Below are positions 1-7,256 of a DNA stretch of 64,000 bases, piece by piece (the first letter of the stretch is position 1; the number at the start of each line of letters is the position of its first letter). This stretch comes from Sphingomonas pokkalii (GTDB lineage Bacteria; Pseudomonadota; Alphaproteobacteria; Sphingomonadales; Sphingomonadaceae), in assembly GCF_003096275.1 (NCBI RefSeq), contig NZ_QENQ01000001.1, positions 2,640,920 through 2,704,919 of the forward strand. Reading direction: 5' to 3'. Position numbers and translations under genes: made by a program. The notes beneath the pieces were generated by a model. The model was given only the letters and a program-made list of their open reading frames with translations. It was not told the DNA's origin and searched no databases.

Positions 1-115
1 GGACGATCGCGTCCGCGGCGGGAATGCCCAAATGGCAATGGATGTCGACGGTAAGGTGCCGCCCCCGCGCGGCGACACGGATCGGCCGGCGTTCGCCGCA
101 GGTGGTGATGGTCAT
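1..115 (-). CDS. Amidohydrolase-family protein, N-terminal fragment (runs off the window)
   Basis: Only the first 38 codons lie in the window. The minus-strand ATG at 115 overlaps the stop of the upstream fumarylacetoacetase gene as ATGA, which indicates translational coupling. After a short N-terminal strand the frame reads DIHCHLGIP; the HxH pair (HCH) at the end of a first beta strand is the usual metal-binding start of amidohydrolase-2 type TIM-barrel enzymes, some of which are decarboxylases or hydrolases of aromatic ring-cleavage products. The substrate cannot be told from this fragment, but its position as third gene of a catabolic operon fits a ring-degradation step. Confidence 0.55.
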   Translation of the reverse strand, partial: MTITTCGERRPIRVAARGRHLTVDIHCHLGIPAADAIV

Positions 116-1398
116 GGCAGATCCCTTGCGCGGTGAATGGTTCCGGCGCAGTCGCCAAAGCCGATCGGGCGATAGCCTTCGGCATGGGCGCGCCCGCGCA
201 GGACAAGCGTGTCGCCATCCTCCAGCATGGTGCGCGTGCTGCCGTCGGGAAGCGCGATCGGGCTGCCGCCGCCCAGAGTGATCTCGGCAAGGCATGCGCG
301 CGCGCCGGGCGCCGCGCCCGAAACGGTGCCGGTGGCGATCAGGTCGCCCGCCTCCAGTGGGGCGCCGTTGGAGGCCTGATGCGCGGCCATCTGCGCCAGC
401 GTCCAGTACAGGTCCGAAAGCTCGGTCTCGGTCACGCGCAGCTGCGCGCCGCCGGGCGCCACCAGATCCGCGGTCAGCGTCACCGAACAGGCGCCTGCCT
501 GCCGATCGGCCGCGTCGAGCAGATAGCCCGGAATCGCAGGCTCCCCTGCCCCGCGGCCGCGGGCGGCGACGCGAAACGGCGCCAGCGCCTCCATCGTCAC
601 GATCCATGGCGACACGGTGGTAAGAAAGCTCTTGCCGAGATGCGGGCCCAGAATCATTTCGAAGAACTGGATGGCGCGCGCCGACCAGTCGTTCACCAGG
701 CAACAGCCGAACAGCAGATCCTCGGCGGCTGCGACGCCGATCGGTTCGCCGAGCGCCGTGTCCGCCCGCAACCACGCGCCGAATTCCAGCTCGAAATCGA
801 GCAGCGGCTCCGGCCCCCATTGCACCGCGCCGCTGCCGGGCGGCATCTCGAACTGCCCCATCGGCCGGATCACCGGCGTACCGCTCACCCGCACCGAACT
901 GGCGCGGCCATTATAGGCGACCGGCAGCGAAAGCGCCGCCGGCTTCGGCGTGCCGCCGCCCATGCGCGCGATGTGATCGAACGAGGTGCAGAAATCGGTG
1001 AAGGCGGGCGGCTTGAGCGGCAGCAGCATCTCCGCATCCGCCATCGCGACCAGCACCGGCTCCAGGCGGGCGCGGTGCGCCGATCCCGCGCGGAACAGCG
1101 CGAACAACCGCGCCCGCAACGCACTGACCGCCCCGGCCGGCTGGGCCAGCAGCGGGGCAAGGCTGTCGCCGCAGGCCGCGCGGGCGGCCGCCAGCGCCTC
1201 TCCTTCCAGCAGCCCGCTTGCCGCCAGCGCCTGCAGATCGACCAGCCTATCGCCCAGCGCCACGCCGCCGCGCGCCACGCCCGCGCTACGAAACACGCCG
1301 AAGGGCAGGTTCTGGATTGGAAAGTCGGTGTCGCCATTGGCACTTTCGACCCAGCTGGTCACCGCCGGATCATGGGTGGCGTTCGGCTCAATGGGCAT
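112..1398 (-). CDS. fahA: Fumarylacetoacetase (fumarylacetoacetate hydrolase)
   Basis: A 428-residue protein of full family length. It has the small N-terminal domain followed by the FAH catalytic fold: the FCTSFDHIARMGG stretch, then DFELEFGAW with metal-ligand acidic residues, a VNDWSAR motif, and a C-terminal GTVSG segment. The family hydrolyses fumarylacetoacetate to fumarate and acetoacetate, the last step of tyrosine/homogentisate breakdown. I chose the ATG at 1398, which overlaps the end of the MBL-fold gene by 11 bases; a second ATG at 1416 lies in the same frame. The stop overlaps the next gene start (ATGA). It is flanked by an MBL-fold hydrolase and an amidohydrolase rather than homogentisate dioxygenase or maleylacetoacetate isomerase, so it could act on a related acylpyruvate. 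Confidence 0.85.
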   Translation of the reverse strand: MPIEPNATHDPAVTSWVESANGDTDFPIQNLPFGVFRSAGVARGGVALGDRLVDLQALAASGLLEGEALAAARAACGDSLAPLLAQPAGAVSALRARLFALFRAGSAHRARLEPVLVAMADAEMLLPLKPPAFTDFCTSFDHIARMGGGTPKPAALSLPVAYNGRASSVRVSGTPVIRPMGQFEMPPGSGAVQWGPEPLLDFELEFGAWLRADTALGEPIGVAAAEDLLFGCCLVNDWSARAIQFFEMILGPHLGKSFLTTVSPWIVTMEALAPFRVAARGRGAGEPAIPGYLLDAADRQAGACSVTLTADLVAPGGAQLRVTETELSDLYWTLAQMAAHQASNGAPLEAGDLIATGTVSGAAPGARACLAEITLGGGSPIALPDGSTRTMLEDGDTLVLRGRAHAEGYRPIGFGDCAGTIHRARDLP

Positions 1399-2371
1399 GG
1401 CCGCACTGCTCCGCATGCGCCTTGGTTTCCCAGTGGAAGCGCCCCATCGCGCCGAACAGGTCGCGGGACTCCTCGGGCGTGAAGGGCACGCCCCATTGCC
1501 GGTACAGCGAAAAGACGTTGGCGACGATCCGCTCGGGGTCCTTCCAGTTGCGATATTCGGTCATGTTGATGTCGCGCGCCGCCTCCAGGCAGGTCATCCC
1601 CGCCTCGAACCGCCTCCGCGCCTCGTCCCGCACATATTCGAAATAGGCCTTCATGTTCTTCACGGAGGCGAGATCGGAAATCGGGCCGTGCCCGGGCACC
1701 ACGATCTCCGGATCCAGCGCGACGATCCGGTCGCAGGCGGCGATCCAGTTCTCGATCGGCCCCGCCCACATGATCGGATGCCCTTCGTTGAACACCAGGT
1801 CGCCCGTGAAGATGGCGCGATCCGCCGGCACCCATGCGATGGTGTCGGAACTGGTGTGCGCGGGCCCCATGTCGATCAGCTCGACCGTCTTGTCGCCCAC
1901 CGTCACGGTCATCTGCCCGTCGAACAACGTGGTGGGGAAGGCGAGCGCATCGACGCCGCCGAAATCGAACTTCCCCATGGTCTCGAACAGGAAGGCGCCG
2001 CCGTCGCCCATGTTCATGTAATTCGTCCGCAGCGCGGCGAGCGCCTTGGGATCATATTCGTGCATGTCGTCCCGGCAGCGCGTGGTGGCGATGATCTCCG
2101 CCCCCTCGACCAACCCATTGCCGAAGAAATGATCGGGATTGGCGTGCGTGTTGAACAATCGGTCGATCCGGCCGCCACCGGGCACGCGGCGAAATGCCTC
2201 AAGCATCTCGCGGGTGAGGTCCAGCCCCATCAGCGTATCGACCAGCAGCGTCTGGCCCTGCGAGACCAGCAATCCGGCGTTCGACCAGCCCCAGCCGCCA
2301 TCCGGCTGGACATAGCCGTACAGACCGTTGCCAAGGTCGTGCACACCGCGCGTGAACGGCCAGTTCGCCAT
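1388..2371 (-). CDS. MBL-fold metallo-hydrolase
   Basis: A 327-residue metallo-beta-lactamase-fold protein, first gene of a three-gene minus-strand operon. The metal motif reads THANPDHFFGN, so H76, D80 and H81 are present but the middle histidine of HxHxDH is asparagine (N78). Further ligands are visible as H172 (PAHTSSD), D191 (GDLVF) and the histidine of VPGHGP. No signal peptide is evident. I chose the ATG at 2371 because AGGAG stands 7 bases before it; an in-frame GTG lies at 2389. MBL hydrolases in such operons open lactones or thioesters, but the substrate here is unknown. Confidence 0.75.
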   Translation of the reverse strand: MANWPFTRGVHDLGNGLYGYVQPDGGWGWSNAGLLVSQGQTLLVDTLMGLDLTREMLEAFRRVPGGGRIDRLFNTHANPDHFFGNGLVEGAEIIATTRCRDDMHEYDPKALAALRTNYMNMGDGGAFLFETMGKFDFGGVDALAFPTTLFDGQMTVTVGDKTVELIDMGPAHTSSDTIAWVPADRAIFTGDLVFNEGHPIMWAGPIENWIAACDRIVALDPEIVVPGHGPISDLASVKNMKAYFEYVRDEARRRFEAGMTCLEAARDINMTEYRNWKDPERIVANVFSLYRQWGVPFTPEESRDLFGAMGRFHWETKAHAEQCGHAH

Positions 2372-2415
2372 CCTCCCACTCCTCACCAATTTTCTTTTCC
2401 AGCAAGTCTAGGGCT

Positions 2416-2443
2416 GGAATTCCGCTTTGCAAGAATTAAATTC
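2416..2443. promoter_or_regulatory. Divergent promoter region with two short palindromes (candidate TetR operator)
   Basis: The 130 bases between the divergent MBL-fold gene and the TetR gene are AT-richer than their surroundings. They hold a perfect GGAATTCC (2416-2423) and a perfect 11-base palindrome GAATTAAATTC (2433-2443). TetR proteins commonly bind palindromes between themselves and a divergent target operon, so these are the best operator candidates. The assignment is inference. Confidence 0.3.
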
Positions 2444-2501
2444 CCGGCTTCGAGAATTAGGCGCAAGTCGTTGCGCGCCGGGGCTTCTCGCGCGTAGAGC
2501 T

Positions 2502-3191
2502 ATGTCGATGGACAGAGCCGAGAGCGACAAGCGCCCCGACAAGCGCCGCCGGCGGCAGGGGCGGCCGGCGGATGGCGATGCGGCGGTGGGGCGCGATGCC
2601 GTGCTTGCCGCCGCCACGGCGCTGCTGCGCGAACTGCCGCCGGCACAGGTCACGATCGCCGCCGTGGCGCGCACCGCCGGGGTCGATCCTGCGCTGGTGC
2701 GCTATTATTTCGGATCGCGCGAGGCACTGTTGCTGGAAGTGGTGCAGCAGCTGGCCGAAGCGCATCAGCCCGATCTGCTCGCCAGCGATCCGGCGGACGC
2801 GCTGGAGGAATTCATCCACCGCACCTTCCGCTTCACCCGGTCGGCCAGATATATGCAACGGCTGATGGTGGAGGAACTAAGCGGCGCGCGCTCGGCTGAG
2901 GTCCGTGAAAAGCTGCGCGCTTGGAACCGGGGCCCCATCGACTTCTACGAGGCACTGCGCACGCAGGACGCCGGCAAGCTACTGGCGGACTTCAACCCGC
3001 TGTTCCTCCACCTGGCGGTTATCGGCATTGCCGACTTCTTCGTCTCGGGACAGCAATTGGTCGCACTCCTCGCTCCGGAAGGCGACGATCTCGCGCAGTT
3101 GGCGCGCGACTACGAACGGTTTGTCGTTTCGCTGATTATCGACGGCCTTCGCAAGCGCCAATCCGACTCAACATCGATGACCGGCTCCTAA
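2502..3191 (+). CDS. TetR-family transcriptional regulator, 3' end fused to IS DNA
   Basis: A TetR-type repressor of about 229 residues. After a basic N-terminal tail, residues 25-75 form the helix-turn-helix (VTIAAVARTAGVDPALVRYYFGS), followed by a helical ligand-binding domain. It is divergent from the MBL/fahA operon and probably controls it. The last codons (after GLRKR, from about 3160) are not regulator sequence: the same DNA in another frame reads NIDDRLLTTRLTD, IS3 transposase sequence. The natural C-terminus has therefore been replaced by IS-derived residues ending SMTGS. Most of the ligand domain remains, so the protein may still work. The start is ATG 2502 or the ATG two codons later. 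Confidence 0.75.
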   Translation: MSMDRAESDKRPDKRRRRQGRPADGDAAVGRDAVLAAATALLRELPPAQVTIAAVARTAGVDPALVRYYFGSREALLLEVVQQLAEAHQPDLLASDPADALEEFIHRTFRFTRSARYMQRLMVEELSGARSAEVREKLRAWNRGPIDFYEALRTQDAGKLLADFNPLFLHLAVIGIADFFVSGQQLVALLAPEGDDLAQLARDYERFVVSLIIDGLRKRQSDSTSMTGS

Positions 3192-3490
3192 CGACGAGGC
3201 TGACCGACACCATGGCCGCCCAGCTCGTGACCGACGCGCTGATGATGGCGATCTGGCGACGCGGAAAGCCCGACGCATTGCTGCATCATTCGGATCAGGG
3301 CAGCCAATACACGAGCGAGCAGTTCCAGCGGTTGATGGCCGACAATGGCGTTACCTTGCTCGATGAGCCGATCGGGCAACGTCTGGGACAACGCGGCGAT
3401 GGAGAGCTTCTTCTCGTCGATGAAGACCGAACGGATCGGCCGGAAGACAGAGGTGGTCCCGCCTATTTGGACAGTTTTACGGCTGAGCTA
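3165..3490 (+). pseudogene. IS3-family transposase OrfB, C-terminal remnant with frameshift
   Basis: The frame through 3168-3355 reads NIDDRLLTTRLTD, then LHHSDQGSQYTSEQFQRLM, the second catalytic Asp region of the IS3 DDE domain. At about 3356 one extra T breaks the frame. The continuation in the next frame is SMSRSGNVWDNAAMESFFSS and KTERIG, which carries the final catalytic Glu. The N-terminal half of OrfB, OrfA and the left end are missing, so this is dead. It forms the junction with the TetR gene. Confidence 0.8.
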
Positions 3491-3529
3491 AGCTAATCCG
3501 GGTTGTCGATCATGCCGCCATTTTGGTCA

Positions 3530-3563
3530 TCAGATCATGGGGGGCATGCCCCCCATGATCTGA
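3530..3563. repeat. Perfect 34-base palindrome upstream of IS110 transposase
   Basis: The 17-base arm TCAGATCATGGGGGGCA is followed directly by its exact reverse complement, with no loop. It lies between the IS3 remnant and the IS110 transposase gene, in the untranslated stretch where IS110-type elements keep their end and non-coding RNA. It could be a recombination target or a terminus left by another element. Confidence 0.7.
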
Positions 3564-3681
3564 AGCGCCGATCCACCCATAGGCTTCCGCCGGGGTTTGA
3601 ACTGATGAGGTGGATGCCCCCTTCACCCGGCATCGTATGATGCCTGACCGGCGCGACGCTGCGCTGGAGATGGAGGAGCAC

Positions 3682-4695
3682 GTGACCGACGTTCACATTC
3701 TCGCGATCGACCTTGCCAAGCGCAGCTTCCAGGTCTGCGCGACCGCCGCGGGAGGGGCGGTTCTATTTAACCGGATGGTTTCGCGCGTGAAGCTCGAGGC
3801 GGTTCTGCGTGATCAGACACCCTGCATCGTGGCGATGGAGGCGTGCGCGACGAGCCATTTCTGGGGGCGGTTTGCGCAAGGCTTTGGTCACGAGGTGCGG
3901 CTGATCCCGCCGATCTACGTGAAGCCGTTCGTCAAACGACAGAAGAACGATGCGGCGGACGCGGCTGCGATCGCCGAAGCCGCGCTGCGGCCGAACCTAC
4001 ATTACGTGGCGGTCAAGAGCGCGGAGCATCAGGCCCGCGCAGTCGCATTCCGGACCCACCAGTCTTTTGTCGGGCAGCGCACCCAACTGATCAACGCTCT
4101 GCGGGGACATCTTGGCGAGTTCGGCCTCGTCGTTGCACAAGGGCCGACAGGTCTCAAGACCGTCGCTGGCGTGATCGACGACGATGCGACCGATCTGCCT
4201 GACGCTGTGCGCGATATCGTTCGTCTTTACCTCGACCAGATCGCGGTGCTCACGCAGAAGATCGACGACCTGCACTTCAAGCTGCGCGCCGCGACCAAGG
4301 TCGACGACGCGATGCGTCGGCTCTGCACAGTGCCGGGAGTCGGCCCGGTGACCGCGGGCGCGATAATGGCATTCGCACCCGATCTGCGTGCCTTCGCCAG
4401 CCGCCGAAACTTCGCCGCGTGGCTCGGCTTGGTCCCACGGCAGCGATCGACCGGCGGCAAGACCCGGCTCGGCGGCGTAAGCAAGATGGGCCAGGCCGAT
4501 ATCCGCAAGCTGTTGATCGTTGGCGCGATGAGCAGGATCCGTTGGATCATCCGGCGCGGCGTGTTGCCCGACAACTGGCTCGGCCGCATGCTGGGGCGCA
4601 AGCCGCGCATGGTGGCGGCCGTCGCGCTGGCCAACAAAATGGCGCGCATGATCTGGGCGATGATGACGCGCGAACAGAATTACCGGATGGCGTGA
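3682..4695 (+). CDS. IS110-family transposase
   Basis: A DEDD-type transposase/recombinase of 338 residues. The N-terminal RuvC-like part starts VHILAIDLAKRSFQVCA, with the first catalytic Asp in AIDLAK. Next come VAMEACATSHFW (Glu) and KPFVKRQKNDAADAAAI (final Asp pair). The C-terminal part carries the transposase_20 helix-hairpin segment TVPGVGPVTAGAIMAF and the conserved serine region (LVPRQRSTGGKTRLGG). The frame is intact. I prefer GTG 3682 because GGAGG precedes it by 5 bases; in-frame ATGs lie at 3670 and 3610. IS110 enzymes work with a non-coding bridge RNA encoded next to the gene; the 3500-3670 stretch is the place to look. Confidence 0.88.
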   Translation: MTDVHILAIDLAKRSFQVCATAAGGAVLFNRMVSRVKLEAVLRDQTPCIVAMEACATSHFWGRFAQGFGHEVRLIPPIYVKPFVKRQKNDAADAAAIAEAALRPNLHYVAVKSAEHQARAVAFRTHQSFVGQRTQLINALRGHLGEFGLVVAQGPTGLKTVAGVIDDDATDLPDAVRDIVRLYLDQIAVLTQKIDDLHFKLRAATKVDDAMRRLCTVPGVGPVTAGAIMAFAPDLRAFASRRNFAAWLGLVPRQRSTGGKTRLGGVSKMGQADIRKLLIVGAMSRIRWIIRRGVLPDNWLGRMLGRKPRMVAAVALANKMARMIWAMMTREQNYRMA

Positions 4696-5446
4696 CGCGC
4701 TTGCCCCCACACAAGGGCGAAACGCGGAGCGCTTAGGGGCTGACAGCCCCGACAAGGAGATCGACAGACGATCATGCGGCAAGGACTTCAATGTTCCAGG
4801 ACGAGCAAACCAGGCCCGGCGCTCGAGCAATAAAGCTCTCTGAACCGATGTGGACCTCGTTCTTCGAACTGCATACCGGCCCGTGGCGAATATCAGGCCA
4901 CGATATGAGGCCTGACACACGAGCGATAGAAGCGCCAAGCCAACCAAACCGTCTGAAAATCACCTTGCAAAACTGGGGGCATCCACACACGCCCCTCTCG
5001 CGGCGGTCGCGCAGACCTGGAAGCTGCGCTTGGCAAGGTCGATCGCGAGAATGTGAACGTCGGTCATGTGCTCCTCCATTGACGTGCTCCCCTTTTCTCC
5101 TCCACTCATAAGTAGAGTCCGGGGCTGCCTGCACTGCTACCCATCCCGATCGCGTTTGTGCTTCGAACCCGATTTACGAAAAGGGGAGTGGGGCCTGACC
5201 CCTGGGGCTCCATTTTTGCTGCAGTGCGGTAAGTACTTGTTTCGATATGCGTATTCCAATCCATTCGATTCCTGCAACCGCACCATCCACCTTTCCACAG
5301 ACATTCAAGGGCATCCAAAACTGGCGGATTCCCGCGGGTTTTGGCGGTATCTGATCCACCCAGATCCGGGTCGATCCATTGGAACCCGCGGCCCTCGACG
5401 GTATATTTGACGGTATCAACACTGCGCCAGCGGAGGAGATACCGTC
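4696..5446. other. Non-coding IS-flank debris between IS110 transposase and integrase stub
   Basis: Apart from the inverted IS110 fragment at 4990-5079 I find no credible gene in these 750 bases. A GGGGGCATCCAC at 4976-4987 repeats, inverted, the GTGGATGCCCCC just upstream of the IS110 gene (about 3610-3621). This may mark element ends. Just before 5447 lies an in-phase GGAGGAG ribosome site for the integrase stub. Confidence 0.5.
4990..5079 (-). pseudogene. Inverted fragment of the IS110 transposase gene start
   Basis: Read on the minus strand from 5079, the DNA is almost base-for-base the first 90 bases of the IS110 gene (3670-3759). It encodes EEHMTDVHILAIDLAKRSF and then QVCATAA before the match stops at about 4990. 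The start codon region differs by one base (GTG becomes ATG). Sequence beyond both ends is unrelated, so this is a truncated second copy in inverted orientation. Confidence 0.85.
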
Positions 5447-5570
5447 ATGCTCACCGATGCAGCCGTCCGTCGAATCAAGCCGCGGGACAAAGCGTTCAAA
5501 ACTCAGGACATGCACGGCATGTACCTCCTCGTTCAGCCTGGCGGGGGGCGGTACTGGCGATGTGAGCAGC
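5447..5570 (+). pseudogene. Tyrosine integrase N-terminal stub (DUF4102/P4 type)
   Basis: The frame starts MLTDAAVRRIKPRDKAFK, then MHGMYLLVQPGGGRYWR, the typical arm-binding N-terminus of P4-like integrases (normally about 400 residues). It has a good ribosome site (GGAGGAG, 8 bases before the ATG). The reading frame is cut after about 40 codons at the left end of an IS3 element (about 5573). The catalytic domain is absent. It marks a former genomic island or prophage. Confidence 0.75.
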
Positions 5571-5572
5571 CC

Positions 5573-5744
5573 CTAGATTTCTGGACGCCTTGGATCCTAA
5601 TTTTGAGGACAGGAGGCGACGATGGGGAAGCCCAATTTCAGCGATGAATTCAAGCGTGATGCGGTGGCCCAGATCACCGAGCGCGGCTATCGGTTTCGCA
5701 GCGTCTGGGCGTCAGCCAGCACTCGCTGTATTCGTGGATACGAA
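5573..5744 (+). pseudogene. IS3-family OrfA fragment with element left end
   Basis: The IS3 left end appears to begin near 5573 (TAGATTTCTGGACGCC). OrfA starts at ATG 5622 with GKPNFSDEFKRDAVAQITER, the helix-turn-helix start of IS3 OrfA. It shifts frame near 5690, where the next frame reads LGVSQHSLYSWIR. Around 5735-5745 it runs into an IS5-type transposase. The rest of OrfA and the start of OrfB are missing. Confidence 0.75.
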
Positions 5745-6484
5745 CTGACGGATGGGGAATGGTCGATCATCGAGCCGCTGCTGCCGAACAAGCCGCACGG
5801 CGTTCCTCGGGTTGATGACCGGCGGGTACTGAACGGCATTCTATGGCGGTTTCGCACGGGCTCGCCGTGGGCGGAGATACCCGAGCGCTATGGCCCCTCG
5901 ACGACCTGCTACAACCGGTTCGTCCGCTGGCGCAAAGCCGGGGTGTGGGACCGGCTTCTGGCCGCGGTTTCCGCCGCTTTCGAAGGAGAGATCGTGATGA
6001 TCGATGCCACCTGTATCCGCGTCCACCAGCACGGTGCGACGGGCAAAAAGGGGGAACTGGAGATCGCGGCATGGGACGTTCCCGAGGCGGCCTCACGAGC
6101 AAGACCCATGCCCTCGTTGACGCTGACGGTCGTCCGGTCACACTGCGCCTGACCGGCGGACAGGTCCACGACAGCCAGGAAGCCGAAGCCCTGATCGCTG
6201 CCATGCCCGAGGGAGCAACGCTGCTAGCCGACAAGGGCTACGACAGCAACGCCATCCGCGAGGCCGCTGCCAGCAGGAATGTCTGGGCCAACATCCCGTC
6301 GCGCTCGAACCGAACGCAGCGCTTTGCCTTTTCGGACTGGCTCTACCGCCAGCGCAACTTGGTCGAACGCTTCTTCAACCGCATCAAGCACTTCCGAAGC
6401 ATCGCCACCCGATACGACAAGTGCCCCGAAAACCACCTCGCGGCTGTCAAACTCATATGTGCCCGCATCTGGTGCGCCGCATAA
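5745..6484 (+). CDS. IS5-family transposase in two overlapping frames
   Basis: The first frame (to 6152) carries ELTDGEWSIIEPLLPNKP, the family start, then the first catalytic Asp in VMIDATCIRVHQH. The second frame (open 5843-6484) continues GMGRSRGGLTSKTHALVDAD, LLADKGYDSNAI (second Asp) and NLVERFFNRIKHFR (catalytic Glu). The switch lies at about 6045-6060, at a run of five A and five G, a plausible slippage site; IS5 elements of the IS427 group are known to use two frames. No clear own start codon is left; the first frame is continuous with the IS3 OrfA fragment. It may be active only if frameshifting occurs, or simply broken. Confidence 0.7.
6045..6054 (+). other. Candidate frameshift site (A5G5 run) in the IS5 transposase
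   Basis: AAAAAGGGGG sits exactly where the catalytic domain passes from the upstream frame (HQHGATGKKGE) to the downstream frame (GDRGMGRSRGG). A one-base slip here joins the two halves into a normal-length transposase. A simple indel mutation would look the same. Confidence 0.4.
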
Positions 6485-6487
6485 TGA

Positions 6488-7036
6488 GTCTACGGCCTAG
6501 GCCACAAGATCTATCCGTATCTGCTGCGCAAGCTGGCGGTGACCCGGCCGAACCAGGTCTGGGCGACGGATATCACCTACGTGCCGATGGCGCGGGGCTT
6601 CGTCTATCTCGTCGCTGTCGTCGACTGGTTCACTCGGCGCGTGCTGGCATGGCGCGTGTCGATCTCGCTCGATGCTGCGTTCTGCATCGAGGCGCTGGAG
6701 GAAGCGCTGGCCCGCTATGGCAAGCCCGCCATCTTCAACAGCGACCAGGGCTCGCAGTTCACGAGCACGGCGTTCACCGCCGTCCTCCACCGCGAAAAGA
6801 TCGCCATCAGCATGGACGGCAAAGGCTGCTGGCGCGACAATGTGTTCGTGGAGCGCCTCTGGCGCTCGGTGAAATACGAGGAGGTGTATCTCAACGCCTA
6901 TGCTTCGGTCCCCGATGCGCGCGCTCGCATCGGCCGCTATCTCGCATTCTACAATGCAGTCCGACCGCATTCCGCGCTTGGTGGCCGGACGCCTGACCAG
7001 ATATACTTCCAACAGCCGCTTCTCGCAGCGGCATGA
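6488..7036 (+). pseudogene. IS3-family transposase OrfB, C-terminal two thirds
   Basis: The frame opens straight after a stop at 6485-6487 with GHKIYPYLLRKLAV, then TRPNQVWATDITYVPM (first Asp), IFNSDQGSQFTS (second Asp), DNVFVERLWRSVKYEEVYL (Glu) and a C-terminal PHSALGGRTPDQIY. The rve domain is complete but the OrfB N-terminus is missing. It is the right half of the IS3 element whose OrfA starts at 5622; the IS5 copy lies between, and several hundred bases of IS3 have been lost. Confidence 0.8.
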
Positions 7037-7189
7037 TCAACCAGCGGCAATCCACTTATCCGAGCCGCGAGCCTGTGCAGACAAACCGAGCCACCTCTCC
7101 TGAAATTGCACCACGTTGGCGGACACGACCGCTCGGTCACTTCGCTCATGTATGGTTTCGGCCGATTGATCCCATTTGGATGCGTGTCA

Positions 7190-7217
7190 TTGCCCCTGCA
7201 ATGAAGTGAATTATACT
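7190..7217 (+). promoter_or_regulatory. Candidate sigma70-type promoter of the carboxylesterase
   Basis: TTGCCC (7190-7195) and TATACT (7212-7217) are spaced by 16 bases in an unusually AT-rich stretch, 40 bases before the esterase start. A ribosome site AGGGA stands at the right distance from ATG 7257. The remaining bases of 7037-7256 are IS3 right flank with no gene that I can see. Confidence 0.4.
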
Positions 7218-7256
7218 TTCACCTCCCGATGATCATGCAAGATAGGGAACAATTTA

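Noticed and set aside
4772..5134. Minus-strand frame of 120 codons over the IS flank
   Set aside because: It is an out-of-frame reading of the inverted IS110 fragment plus unrelated DNA.
5264..5285. tRNA-like 3' end (TTCGATTCCTGC ... CACCA) just upstream of the integrase stub
   Set aside because: P4 integrases do use tRNA ends, but the T-stem partner and the acceptor spacing do not fit and no tRNA body precedes it; at most an att-site relic.
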